A DNA stretch of 64,000 nt from the NCBI GenBank assembly GCA_039519185.1, contig CM076854.1, positions 14,853,192-14,917,191 on the forward strand. The letters are read 5' to 3'. A program made the position numbers and the translations under genes. This DNA comes from Astragalus membranaceus. Taxonomy: Eukaryota; Streptophyta; Magnoliopsida; Fabales; Fabaceae. Below, one piece after another: positions 54,041 to 64,000 of this stretch. Below the pieces are notes generated by a model. It was not told where the DNA came from. It searched no databases and saw only the letters and a program-made list of their open reading frames with translations. Each line of letters opens with the position of its first letter. Position 1 is the stretch's first letter.

Positions 54041-54240
54041 ATTTCAGATTTAATGCTGTTTTTTAGCGACGGATTATGAGTTTTTGCGAGGGAAATATCC
54101 CTCTCTAATAGCGACGGATTCACGTATCCCTCGCAAATATTTTAGTGACGCCAAAATTTGTTAAGAATTTTGGTCCCTCACAAATTCCGTCGCTAAACTT
54201 ATTAGTGACGGATTTTAACGAAACATACTAAAATAAACAA

Positions 54241-54453
54241 GTTAGTTATTAAATCAAAAATTTCACGGGTTGTCTCCCAGAAAGCGCTTGAATTAAGAGT
54301 CTTTCAGCCTGACTATCTCCTTAATTGAGAGATTTTTGAAGTGAGTGGTGACCTTGTCTCTCACCACATGTTCACCATAGTACATTTTCACTCTTTGCCA
54401 ATTAACCTTGAAGTTGGTGTTGGATGCTTCATCAAATAGATCCACAGCACCAT
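54241..54453 (-). pseudogene. Athila-2 pol C-terminus and post-pol block, cut by the Tat element
   Basis: On the minus strand 54453 to about 54293 reads GAVDLFDEASNTNFKVNWQR, matching the end of Athila-1 pol (PYGAIEVEEPE...FKVNGQRLKPYLG). After the stop come AAGCGCTT and GGGAGACAACCC (about 54284-54258). The coding sequence is cut at 54454 by the Tat LTR. Confidence 0.75.
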
Positions 54454-57354
54454 TGTTGCACCCCGAAAAATCCCCGCTTGGGTTTCTCATATGTACAACG
54501 TGGAATAATTTTGGAGCCGCCACCAATATTTTAATTTTAAGACCAAAACATTGAAAAAAGGTCTTTTGGACAAAGCAGATGGTCTTTGAAAACTAGAGAT
54601 ATAGGTTCGGGGGTCGATTACGCGCGAGGAAGGTGTTAGCACCGCGCACGTCCTTTCTACCGAAAGGGAACCTCTAATTAAATGTGTGGTTTTAATGTTT
54701 GATTTGAAAAATACCTAGATTTGCCTATTTATTTCTTGTTTGAAGACGAATGAGAAAACTTACTGGAAATTTTATTTTTGGTGAGAAAGGGGGGAAAAAG
54801 GGGTTTTTAGAAAAAAGTGCTTGACGGGACATGGCCCGCTCCTACGTATCTCCCGGTGCGATGGAGAATTCAAAGCTACGTAGTTCTTGGTTGTCTTTTT
54901 GGAAAGTTTTGTTTTTGTTTTTTATCTTTTTTGTTTTTAGTGAGTTTTTGAAATAGGACGAGCATTAGTGAATGATTAAACTAGCAGGGGCTATGATGAA
55001 TCATTACTAAATACTCAGAAAAAGGGAGTTGTGCCGCTAGTCAAACGAACAAAGGTTCTGATGGACTATTGACAACAACTCGTTTTTATTAGCTTTTTTG
55101 AAAGTCGTTTTCGAAAGAGATTGATTTGTACGACGATCAAACTAACAAAGGTTATGATGGATCGTCGTTTATTATTCTTATGGGAAAAAGGACATTGCCA
55201 CTAATAGCTAAACGAACAAAGGCTCTGATGAGCTACTAGTAGCAATGGGTTTGACAATGATTCCTTTTATTTGTTTTGTGAAAATGATTTGTTCACGGTT
55301 GAAAAAAGGTTTGAAAGATTTTTGGAAGAAAGGGTGAAGGCACTATCAATGATTGATTACAAAGTTTAAACACATTCAATTATCACGAAATCATGCATAT
55401 GTTGAATATTTAATCAAGACTAAACATGCCAACATGATCACGAGACCCACCTATCAGGGATGCAAGGTAAAAGTTCTCAAAGCAAGTGTGCGTGTAGGAG
55501 GGAGTGTATTTACCCTAATGACTCTATGCTACAACAGGCATGTAGACTTACGTCTTCATTAGGAGGTCATACACATGGATGGAATGGCACATTGAATCAA
55601 GACATTTAAAATGCATCCAATAACAAGCAAGCAATTGATCATAGGCGTAGAATGATCTTAATTAAACTAAGGAACATATGAACAATGATTTCTTAATAAC
55701 ATGAGGAAAGGGGAAATTGCATCAAGGCTAAGGTAAGCCTATCCTTTGCATTCATGAATATGTGCCCAAAGATTAGTAACACAATCAAAGAGGAGGGAGC
55801 ATCAAGGTTTTGGGAAACCCATCCTTTGCAATACCCCATAGACCTTAAACCACAAACCTAACTATCTTTTATTCATTAGGAAGTTAAAAAGGGGAGGTTG
55901 AATCATCTGGGACCATCTTCACCACTTAGACAATGATGCACTAGGCATAAGTGGGAATCATGTGGTTCATCATCAACAAGGACACTACAGCTAAATTAAA
56001 TCACATAGGGCAATTTTGGCATGGATCACAACGATTAAATTTTAACAAATGAAAAAACTGAAATACCTCTGATGAAGACAGATATTACAACTCTGAAGAA
56101 CGCAAACCCCGACTAACCCTTGCAGGAGATCAGCTCAGACGGACCAACGACGCGAATAGAGCAAAAATGAAGCGTAGAAATGGAAAATGAGATTTGCGAG
56201 AGTTGTCTTCTCAGATCTCGTGAAATGTGTCTGGAGCAATTCTTCTATGATCTTGTGAGATGTGTGTGTGTGGAGCAATTCTTCTCTGATCTTGTGAGAT
56301 GTGTGTGTGTGTCAATTCTTCTCTGATCTTGTGAGATCTGTCTCTCTGTGAGATCTGTCCCTCCGTGAGATCTGTCCCTCCTCCCCAAAATGAAAATCAT
56401 ACCTACGTATTTATAGGCTTAGGCAACAGTAGAATTTTTGAAAAGACATTTATTGCAAGGATGAATCGATTGTTTGATGAAGGCAAAATATAGTATAATC
56501 GATTCTTTGTTTTTGGAAATGATAAGAATCGATTATATGGCCTATGGAAAAAGGTAGGAATCGATTTTCAGGACATTTGGAGATCCTGAAAATCGATTAT
56601 GTGGCCTTTGGAAATATGCAGGAATCGATTCTTTATTTTTGGAAATGATAAGAATCGATTATATGGCCTATGGAAAAAGGTAGGAATCGATTTTCAGGAC
56701 ATTTGGAGATCCTGAAAATCGATTATGTGGCCTTTGGAAACATGTAGGAATCGATTCTTTATTTTTGGAAATGATAAGAATCGATTATATGGCCTATGGA
56801 AAAGGGTAGGAATCGATTTTCAGGACATTTGGAGATCCTGAAAATCGATTTCATAGTCTTTTAAAATTTAAGGAAATCGATTCTTAGCTTTTGCATGAGT
56901 ATGTGTAGAAATCGATTTCATGCTTTAAACATAGGCAAGGGAAATCGATTATTGGCCTATAGGTGAGATAAAGAATCGATTTTCATGGCTTAGGACAAAG
57001 GCATAAATCGATTCTTGGCCATAAGAACAAAATAGAAATTGATTTTTGTTTTGCCTAAAAATGTTTTTTTAGGTTTAGGCCATAGTGTATAAAATATTTC
57101 CCAAAGCTTGCCATGCATGCATAACATATTTTTCAAAACTTGCCATGCATACACATTTTCAAAAACCCTAATTTGATGCATGAGGCTTATTGCAAAAATT
57201 GTTTTTAGAGACCCTTTTGTGAGAAATGACCAAAATGCCCTTTTTGACTCTAACTTCCCAAAACGTGCATTCTAACCCTAAAAATGATGCATAAATTATT
57301 TTTGTGTGGAAAATTAGGGTTTGGACCTAAGCCGGACAAAATTGGGGTATGACA
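54454..57354 (-). repeat. Tat/Ogre-like 3' LTR
   Basis: 2,901 bp; on the plus strand TGTTGCACCCCG...GGGGTATGACA. It is homologous to the solo LTR at 24169-41503 (opposite orientation). The extra length is explained largely by a tripled 126-bp unit. The short frames inside are not genes. Confidence 0.92.
56461..57015. repeat. 126-bp tandem repeats and AATCGATT array in the Tat LTR
   Basis: About 18 AATCGATT palindromes occur in 555 bp. A 126-bp unit starting GATTCTTTRTTTTTGGAAAT is tandemly repeated from 56501, 56627 and 56753, with few differences. The solo LTR has the palindromes but not the triplication. Confidence 0.9.
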
Positions 57355-57367
57355 GCTACCCCTCTTT
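57355..57367 (-). other. polypurine tract of the Tat element
   Basis: The minus strand reads AAAGAGGGGTAGC directly before TGTCATACCCC, the LTR start. Confidence 0.85.
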
Positions 57368-59880
57368 ATTTGGATTTTACCAAGAAATATGAATTGCGCG
57401 AGACATATTTCGAAGGTAAAATAGAAATAAAGAATTCAGATACAAATTTTGTCCACTTGGGGAAACCCGAATTTTTCTCTTTTCTTTTTCTATATTTTTT
57501 GAATAGATGGGCTTGAGAACAAACGGGGAACGGTTAACACCTGGCGCATTAACCGAGAGAGAAAATGACGGATCACTCGGGATCTGAAGGAGCACTAAGG
57601 CTCTGAAGGACCACTCGGGGTCTGAAGGAGCACTAAGGCTCTGAAAGACCGCTCAGGGTCTGAAGGAGCACTAAGGCTCTGAAGGTCTAATTCGCGGTCG
57701 ATGCTTGGCGCATTGATTTGGAGTTAAACTGAAGGACCGACGAGGTCTGAAGGGCATGCCTAAGCCTGATGGACCAATGGGTCTGATGGAGCGCAAACTA
57801 GCAACGGTACTAGTAAAACGGTCTGCCTGAAGGGGTGGCCTTTTCCGAGCAGCCATGATGGGTCAAGATCAGATCCGAAACTGATATGTTGACCATGAAG
57901 GACGTCTGTTGTGTCTTAGGCTGACACAACTAGTCTGAAGGACCACTTGGGGTCTGAAGGACTTACCCGCAGCTCGAATGCGAGGTGAAGTCTGCTTTTG
58001 AAGGGACACTTGGGTCCTGAAGGGATTCACGAATCCTGTTGATTGATTGATTGAGATGTTCAATGCTGTCGCACTGAATTGAGGGGCACTTGGCGTGCAA
58101 ACAGAAAGGTAAAATGGGCACTTGGCGTGCAGACAGAAAAGTAAAATAGGCACTTGGCGTGCGGACAGAAAAGTGAATGGGCACTTGGCGTGAAAAAACA
58201 GGAAATAAAGCGGTAAAGAATGCAGTAAAGAAGGAGCACTGAGGGCTCAGGATGAGCGCGGAGGGCTCAGGATGAGCGCAGAGGGCTCAGGATGGAGCAC
58301 AGAGGGCTCAGGATGAGCACAGAGGGCTCAGAGGGAGCACAGAGGGCTCAGGATGAGCACAGAGGGCTCAGAGGGAGCACAGAGGGCTCAGGATGAGCGC
58401 AGAGGGCTCAGGGGGAGCACAGAGGGCTCAGGGGGAGCACAGAGGGCTCACAAATGCTGTTGATTGGTTGATTTGAAATGACCGATGCTGCTGTGTTGGA
58501 TTGAGGTGCCTGCATACGTTAGTTGATGCAAGGAATGGTGCATGGAGTATGAGTGCATGTTATGCAAGGGGCATGTTATGCATGTGCATGCAATGCTATG
58601 ATTTTGGTGTAATGATGAATGCGCAAGATGCGGTTATGCAAATGTAATGCAGATGTATGCTACGTGGATGCATGTGACGCTAATGCATGCAATGCTGGAC
58701 GCTTTTGATATTCTCTTTTGGATTTCCTTGATGGTTGCCTTTTTTATTTATGAAGTGCGGGTATGCCAATGCAATGCTTGAGAGTTGTGAAATGCTTTGG
58801 TTTATTTGATGGAATGCTAAATTATGGACTCGACATTAGTCTGATTTAAGGATCACAACGAGTCTGGTTTATGGGCCTACAAGCCTGGTTTATGGAGCAA
58901 TATGTGTCTGCATACTGGTCTGATTTATGGACCCTAAAGGTCTGGTTTAAGGACACGAAGGTCTGGTTTGACTGCATGGAATGCCAGTGTATGCAATGGA
59001 AGGCTTCGTTTTTTTTTTTCTATGAGATGCATGATGCAAATGCCATGATTGCTATTTTCTTTTTCTTTCTCTTATGATGAATGCAAATGCCTGAATTTCT
59101 CTTTTTCTTTACTTTATTATCATTATTTTTATGTCTGATAAATGCATGATTTTATGCATGATGGATGTAATGCCTGACTGTGTTTGCTTATTGCCCCCCT
59201 TTTTTTTTTTTTTGCTGGTTCAGCCAAACCGCGACACTCATGACGCGAGACTGAGGAACCTGTTGGACTTGCGGGGCTCATGGGCCGAGTGCATGTTGGT
59301 CTTGACTTTGCTGGTTTGAAGCAATCGTGGATGATTGACTGATTTTGAGGGTGTGCTTTCTCTCAGGACTCTTAAGAATCTCGTAATGATTTGCAATGCT
59401 CTATAATATATGCACATGTTTTACAGTTCAGGACCATTATCATCATAAAACGTTTATTTTGAGTAGAAAAAGCGGAAAATAAAAGAGTGAACAGATACGA
59501 GAAATTTGAACTTTATTAATGCGGAAACCGGTCGCACAAGAAGTTACGCCGATTGTTTATTACACTTGAAAGTTTAAACTGTAAAAAAAACACGAAAAAG
59601 GAGAGGAGCCAATTTCTGACTGTCCGTCTCTGTGGAACAGTGCCAAACATCTATGTCCTTGACCTTGATCACTCCCTCATCCAAGCTTGTAGGAGAGTTG
59701 TATGCCTTTCTTTACTTTCCATGCCTAAGTTTTTAGACCCTAATTTTTGCCTGGATCGCCCTTTGCGGGTTTTCAATCCACCGGGTCGCTCTGATTTTGC
59801 CTAGGCCGCCCTTTGTGGGTTTTCAACCTAGCGAGCTAATTCTTACTTGGCTTATCTTTCTCTTTTTTCCGTCTATTTCT
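57368..59880 (-). repeat. Tat 3' untranslated region with several unrelated tandem arrays
   Basis: Three distinct arrays: a 38-bp unit, three copies (57571-57684, ACTAAGGCTCTGAAG); a unit of about 32 bp, four copies (58085-58200, GGGCACTTGGCGTG); and a 20-bp unit, about eleven copies (58233-58450, AGAGGGCTCAGGATGAGCAC, with alternating GATG and AGGG variants). Looser runs of GCATG/ATGCAATG (58530-58700) and GTCTGATTTATGGAC-type units (58840-58970) follow, then unique sequence and T-rich tracts. No gene. Variable tandem arrays in the 3' region are a known trait of Tat/Ogre elements. Confidence 0.85.
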
Positions 59881-60484
59881 TTAGGCATAATACTTCTTCA
59901 CTTAATCTGAATTGACTGGATTCCCGAGATCTTCGCCGTCTATATTTATGAGTATCGGCGCTCCTCTGGAAAAAGCTTTCTTGACTTCATATGGACCGTC
60001 ATAAGTGGGTATCAACTTCCCACGGAGTCAGTCTGGATAGGTAGGATCTTTTTGAGTACAAGGTCTCCTTCGCCGAATTCTCGAAGACGGACTTTCCTAC
60101 CGAAAGCTGCCTTCATCTTTGTTGGTACAACTGGCCATGGCGCAGGGCAGCAAATCCTTTCTCTTTAATGAGATTCAGTTGATCTAGACGAGCTTGGACC
60201 CCATTTTGCTTCTTCTAACTTGGCCTCCATAACTACTCGTGGAGAAGGTATTTCAACTTTGATGAGAAGAACTGCTTCTGACCCATACACTAGAGAGAAA
60301 AGGGGTTGCCCCTGTATGATTTCATGAATGTGAGTGCGACAAGGGATGAGATAGGTGTAGGATCAATTTCCCCAATTGTAGGAGGGGTGAAGAGCGACAG
60401 GATTGCCCCACTTGGCATATTGTAAACAAATGAATTTACTTGTCCTTGAGCTAAAACTTTGAGAAAACAACAGCAATCAATCAT
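59880..60484 (-). pseudogene. Tat integrase C-terminal remnant
   Basis: Minus-strand sequence near 60310-60190 reads NPFSLVYGSEAVLLIKVEIP then SPRVVMEAKLEEAKWG, the characteristic stretch after the integrase core in Tat/Ogre pol. Further pieces (LRHGQLYQQ; GDLV-like; SFFQRSADT) follow in shifted frames to about 59880. The catalytic core is absent. Several frameshifts and stops are present. Confidence 0.75.
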
Positions 60485-61120
60485 TGATCGGAATGAACCT
60501 TTCGGGATTGTGGTGTTTTGTGGAGGAGAGATGAGTTGGCTTAATGAGGTATTTGGGGCTAATGGCAGGATGGTTTTTATTCGGTGTTGGCTGTCGATCG
60601 ATGATTTATGATGGTTAACTGGCTTGATGAGGTATTAGGAAATTTTATTCCTGGCTAAAGGTCTGTGAAGGGTGGGTCATCGCGGTCAAATGAGAGTGTT
60701 TGCGGTTTATGAGAGGAGGGGTGCATGGAAATGAGAAAGTGTTTTATTGAGACGAGGACCTCTTGGGTTTTGTGGTAACATGTATCAACTCACTATTTAC
60801 ATCTCTTTTGTATTTTTCCTTTGGTTTTGGGATTTTCCTTTTGAATGATTTTTCCTTCTTTGACTTCTTCTTTTTCTTGAGCTTGGGTGAACTGATAAAG
60901 AACGATGCACTGTTTTTTTTCTGAGGTGGTCCTTGTCTAAGGTGACTTTTGGATTTTTGGCTTTTTCTTGGCTTAAGATGGGTCGGAAAGGATTATGTTT
61001 TTCTCTTTGGGATTTTCTTGGCTTACGGTGGGTAGGAGGGATTTTGTTTTCGGATATGGAATGGTAGTCCGACTTCATTTCAAATCATGATTGCTTATTT
61101 CCTCAAAAATTAACTCTGGG
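60485..61120. other. unrecognised filler between pol remnants
   Basis: There should be more than 3 kb of pol here; instead there are about 640 bp without any recognisable domain. A TTTTTCTTGGCTTA motif with GGTGGGTAGG or GATGGGTCGG occurs twice (about 60960 and 61015). The minus frame 61078-60797 is basic, low-complexity and unlike a known protein. Confidence 0.5.
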
Positions 61121-61425
61121 ACAATAATTCACTTATTTTTATGCACTTGCCCTTCTTCCCTTTTTGAGCTCTAATTTTCCTTTATTGAAGTACCCATCTT
61201 GACCTCTTTCTTGTTCTCAGCGGTTCCCAAGTTGATCACTTCGGTGGATTCCCCGTGATGCTGAATAACCCTTTTTCCTTGCTTCATTAACCTCCTGGAG
61301 GATTTTCCCTGTCTTTCTCAACGTCCCACTCTGCTTGATTGATAAGGTGATCAAAGTCAAAATATGGACCGTTGGCACTGTTATTTTGAGAGACAATTGC
61401 TGTGGATTTGCTTTTTGCCGAGGCG
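61120..61425 (-). pseudogene. Tat pol N-terminal linker remnant
   Basis: On the minus strand FDFDHLINQAEWDVEKDREN is followed after a frameshift by KRVIQHHGESTEVINLGTAE and NKKEVKMGTS. In Tat/Ogre elements an acidic NQAE segment followed by EVINLG and KKEV marks the linker ahead of RT. It shows that the pol start was retained when the middle was lost. Confidence 0.65.
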
Positions 61426-61661
61426 AAAAAGCAGAATGGAAGGTGAGACATGCAGGCAAAAATAATAAAGAAAAGAAGAGACACATGAAATGAGAAAGAA
61501 ATTGATTTTTATTGATTGGAATTCAAAAACAACGTTTTTATTGATGATAATGATTTAGAAAATAAAAACATGTGCGCCCCTAACAACTGGTCCTGTGGCC
61601 TTGGGCAGAGCCACAGGGTTGCATTACAAATGACTACTTTAAATCAAAGGTCCCAGGAGGA

Positions 61662-63887
61662 TCAACAGTCTTTCAATTCTTTAATTCTTTCACCAGCACT
61701 GCAGCGATAAACCAGGTTTGCACCACCCTCATCCTTGATGACAGCAATTTGATCGTGTTGTTCCTCTTCCTCATCCCATTCTGTGGGCTGGATGTCTTCT
61801 ATTCGGATTTGAGCACTCTCGGGAGCGTCATATCTGACCAAGTAGTCAAATTTTCCACTGGACTCCCCTAGGGTATCCCAACATCCCTCTTTCATAGGCA
61901 CCGCTATTACTTCCTCATTGATTTCTTTTCCATCTTCAATATCATGGGTCCCTATCTGAACCACGCACCGATCTATCAGGTCTTGCAGAACTGACTTGAA
62001 AACTTCACAGGCACCCACACATAAAGGATCGGCGCATACACAGCCCTTCTTAATAACACCACGACGACACAACTCAGCATGTATATTTTCCAGAGGAGTC
62101 TGGATACACTTGACATCTTTTATCATTGTCTGTCCCACAGAATCCTCTACTGCATTAGCGGATGGTGTCCCATGTCCCGGTAGGGGGTTTGTAGTTGTAT
62201 TGGGACTGTTCGGCTTGAAAGAGATCCAGTTGGCGTCAATCAAATCCTGGACTACATATTTGAAAGCCTTGCAGTCCTCCACCGCGTGGCCGACTCCTCC
62301 ACTATGAAAGCTACAAGTAGCATCAGCATTGTACCTCCTAGGAAAGGGAGGTTGTATAGGCTTCATGGGGCGAGTATTGACCAAATTCTTTGAGACAAGA
62401 TGATTGAACAATTCAGTATAGGTCATTGGGATCGGATCAAAATTAGCACGCCTCTTCTCTTGATAGTTCTGGGCTCTGTAGCCTGAATTAGTTTGCTGCG
62501 GAGAGTTGAAAGATAATGGTACCGCCTGCTGTGGAGAGCTGAAAGATGGGCCTCCCCCTGCGGAAATAACATTGGTTTCCCCTTCTTTCTTCTTGGGGAA
62601 GTTGGGAAAGGGTTTCTTTTGTCCACTAGAATTGCCAAAACCTCCAGCAATCTTTCCGCTGCGCAATCCGTGCTCTAATCGTTCCCCAATGACAACCATA
62701 TCTGAGAAATTGGACGAAACGCTCCCCACCAACCTATCATAATACAGCCCTGGAAGGGTCTCCATAAACATGTACACCATCTCTTTTTCAGTCAATGGCG
62801 GCTTCACCTGAGCAGCTATGCTCCTCCATTTTTGAGCGTATTCTTTGAATGATTCTCTATCTCCTTTGCTCATGTGCTGCAATTGAGACCGGTCTGGAGC
62901 AAGGTCCATGTTATACCGGTATTGTTTTAGAAAGGCTTCAGAGAGATCCTTCCAACTGTGAACTTCGGGGGATTGCAGCTGCATGTACCAATCTAGTGAT
63001 GCCCCAGTCAGACTGTCCTGGAAATAATGAATGAGCACCTTGTCATCATGAGCGTAAGCGGCCATTTTTCTAACATACATCGTCAAATGGCTAGATGGAC
63101 ACCCGGTGCCGCGATATTTATCGAAGTCAGGTGCTTTGAATTTAGGGGGTATAACAACATCTGGGACAAGGCACAAATCTCGGGCATCCCTGGCTCTAGT
63201 TCCTGATCCTTCCACAGCTCTTAAGCGCTCTTCAAGCGAGTGATACCGATCCCCATGCTGAGTGTTCCCAAACAAATGACCCTGTGGATAGTTCCCCGGA
63301 CCGTGATAATAACCCCCATACTGAGCAGGGTTTCCCATATGATGGGCAGCGTTCTGAGGGTTCACAGTAACTCCCAGAGTAGGACTAGGTGAACCTCTTG
63401 GCAGCACAGTATCAGGACTAGGAATATGAATTTGTGGTCCCATAGCAGCTCCACCAGGCATAGTCGTGACAGGTTGACTCGACCCCACAGGAATAGCTTC
63501 AGCAGCAGGCGGCATATAACCCATTGGCATCCCCCAAGGATATATCGGTGCATTCAGATGACTCTGTCCGCTTGCCCCTGGAGGATGGGCAAAGTGACTG
63601 ACCCCCTGTCCATAAGAGGTGTGAGTAGTTGTAACTTCAGCGGACACCGGAGGAGAAACGAAAGTAACAACCCCTTCGGAATTTACAACAGCGGCGGCCC
63701 CAGTAGCGGCCCCACCCCTCAGATTCTGTAGCATACTCATTACTTCGACCATCTGTGCTTCCATAGCCTCCACTTTGGTCTTCAAAGCTTGATTCTCTTG
63801 AGCCAGCTGCTCAGGATTAAGAATCTCCACAACCGACTCATCTTGACCCAGGGGGTCCTCATTTTCGAGATGTTGATTGCTAGCCAT
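61662..63887 (-). CDS. Tat/Ogre-like Gag
   Basis: 741 residues from the ATG at 63887 (MASNQHLENEDPLGQDES), fully open. An N-terminal coiled-coil-like stretch (LAQENQALKTKVEAMEAQMV, about residues 30-60) is followed by a G/P-rich linker (60-220). The retrotransposon-gag core is at about 290-400 (LDWYMQLQSPEVHSWKDLSE; FKEYAQKWRSIAAQVKPPLT). A CSFHSGGVGHAVEDC zinc-binding-like motif lies at about 525-540, and the C-terminus is acidic. Such proteins assemble the particle that packages element RNA. An intact Gag beside a wrecked pol suggests either a recent deletion or selection to keep packaging ability. A weak TTG codon extends the frame by one residue upstream. Confidence 0.88.
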   Translation of the reverse strand: MASNQHLENEDPLGQDESVVEILNPEQLAQENQALKTKVEAMEAQMVEVMSMLQNLRGGAATGAAAVVNSEGVVTFVSPPVSAEVTTTHTSYGQGVSHFAHPPGASGQSHLNAPIYPWGMPMGYMPPAAEAIPVGSSQPVTTMPGGAAMGPQIHIPSPDTVLPRGSPSPTLGVTVNPQNAAHHMGNPAQYGGYYHGPGNYPQGHLFGNTQHGDRYHSLEERLRAVEGSGTRARDARDLCLVPDVVIPPKFKAPDFDKYRGTGCPSSHLTMYVRKMAAYAHDDKVLIHYFQDSLTGASLDWYMQLQSPEVHSWKDLSEAFLKQYRYNMDLAPDRSQLQHMSKGDRESFKEYAQKWRSIAAQVKPPLTEKEMVYMFMETLPGLYYDRLVGSVSSNFSDMVVIGERLEHGLRSGKIAGGFGNSSGQKKPFPNFPKKKEGETNVISAGGGPSFSSPQQAVPLSFNSPQQTNSGYRAQNYQEKRRANFDPIPMTYTELFNHLVSKNLVNTRPMKPIQPPFPRRYNADATCSFHSGGVGHAVEDCKAFKYVVQDLIDANWISFKPNSPNTTTNPLPGHGTPSANAVEDSVGQTMIKDVKCIQTPLENIHAELCRRGVIKKGCVCADPLCVGACEVFKSVLQDLIDRCVVQIGTHDIEDGKEINEEVIAVPMKEGCWDTLGESSGKFDYLVRYDAPESAQIRIEDIQPTEWDEEEEQHDQIAVIKDEGGANLVYRCSAGERIKELKDC

Positions 63888-63890
63888 CAA

Positions 63891-64000
63891 TCTTGCTTGT
63901 AGACGGGTGGAGTATCGGTGTTGGCGAACCAGCTTGCCTTTCGTTTTTCTCTCTGATAGAACATTTTTTTATGAGTACAAGTATGAATGCGTAAATGAAT
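63891..64000 (-). other. Tat leader upstream of gag
   Basis: The 110 bp before the gag start on the minus strand. No PBS or LTR end is visible, so these lie outside the window. Confidence 0.5.

Larger units (their letters stand above)
49287..54216 (+). mobile_element. CACTA-2, a gene-capturing CACTA element (right end lost)
   Basis: It starts CACTACTAGAAAAG at 49287, a classic CACTA end. The subterminal zones carry CTATTAGTGAGGG or CTATTAGYGACGGA repeats (49340-49550 and 53825-54210). The expected inverted terminus (ending CTAGTAGTG) is not found on the right. Athila-2 sequence seems to resume near 54216, so the right end was deleted or decayed. It carries exons of a SEN1-like helicase and no transposase. 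The CT-rich, GCGTAACCCTCC-containing stretch at 49650-49770 resembles a promoter leader. Confidence 0.75.
44039..54453 (-). mobile_element. Athila-2, a second Athila-type element (partial, minus strand)
   Basis: Read on the minus strand from high to low coordinates: pol C-terminus (54453 to about 54293), post-pol block, spacer cut by CACTA-2, third ORF (about 48902-46750), internal hairpin and G-run, 3' non-coding region, PPT and 3' LTR. The pol body, gag and 5' LTR must lie beyond the Tat element that starts at 54454, outside the window. Short motifs around GCTGGAGCAATGATTGCT are scattered through LTR, spacer and ORF. Coding parts are broken. Confidence 0.78.
54454..64000 (-). mobile_element. 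Tat/Ogre-like Ty3/gypsy element (partial, internally deleted)
   Basis: Minus strand. The 3' LTR is 54454-57354, the PPT 57355-57367, then towards higher coordinates a repeat-rich 3' region, an integrase C-terminal remnant, unknown sequence, a pol N-terminal remnant and an open gag (63887-61662). The 5' LTR and PBS lie beyond 64000. About 4.3 kb separates gag from the LTR, far less than needed for protease-RT-RNase H-integrase plus 3' region, so pol was deleted. It is inserted in Athila-2 pol. Confidence 0.88.

Noticed and set aside
53616..54123. Plus- and minus-strand repetitive ORFs (LLVTELCSS-type) as a repeat protein
   Set aside because: They are translations of the 27-bp subterminal repeat of CACTA-2; the period divides by three, so every frame stays open.
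60797..61078. Minus-strand basic 93-aa ORF as nucleocapsid or host protein
   Set aside because: Low-complexity K/R/S composition from a duplicated T-rich plus-strand motif; no domain match, and it lies at the pol deletion.

Overview
The window is repeat-dense nuclear DNA from a flowering plant. It is probably a legume: Athila and Tat/Ogre-type Ty3 retrotransposons, CACTA elements, a MULE, a hAT MITE, a tRNA-derived SINE and a plant LINE with an RNase H domain are stacked here, and a captured SEN1-like helicase fragment reads like legume homologues (the last point is from memory). I see no intact host gene. Almost every recognisable coding stretch belongs to a transposable element.

Layout. 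1-5080: AT-rich intergenic DNA with a SINE split by a 461-bp hAT MITE, an old LTR-like stretch, an AT/GT microsatellite and a 1,140-bp MULE with 9-bp TSDs. 5080-19640: a degenerate LINE (RT, zinc-binding, RNase H) split by a complete Athila-type retrotransposon (6122-17758, TSD ACTTC) and by a 295-bp foldback MITE. 19963-43559: a CACTA element (TSD AAT) whose 13-exon minus-strand gene combines a plant transposase_24-like region, a DUF8039-like region and a Ulp1-type protease, broken by three stops. A Tat-type solo LTR (24169-41503, TSD CCATT) lies in that CACTA. Inside the solo LTR sits a Tekay/Del-like element in a rare LTR-internal-LTR-internal-LTR arrangement (25735-40511, TSD CAACC, exact 6,173-bp period). 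44039 to the window end: a second Athila family on the minus strand, cut open by a CACTA element carrying helicase exons (49287 to about 54216) and by a Tat/Ogre-like element (54454 to beyond 64000) with an open gag but a largely deleted pol.

How the parts work together. The Athila at 6122-17758 is the best preserved: near-identical LTRs, PBS, PPT, open gag-protease and pol separated by one in-frame TAG, and a third ORF. That third ORF has its own TATA box, CT-rich leader and intron-like leader, so it looks separately expressed. The Tekay-like element is defective in coding capacity, yet its three LTRs are almost identical, so it was probably mobilised in trans. Only an accessory gene is visible in CACTA-1, so it too would depend on another copy.

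The most interesting signals are RNA-scale rather than gene-scale. They are four tandem hairpins with covarying stems in the Tekay LTR, a hairpin-plus-G-run module that occurs twice in each of two Athila families, a conserved block just after Athila pol, and element-specific motifs reiterated across LTR, spacer and coding regions. Family names are from recognition of motifs without database searches.
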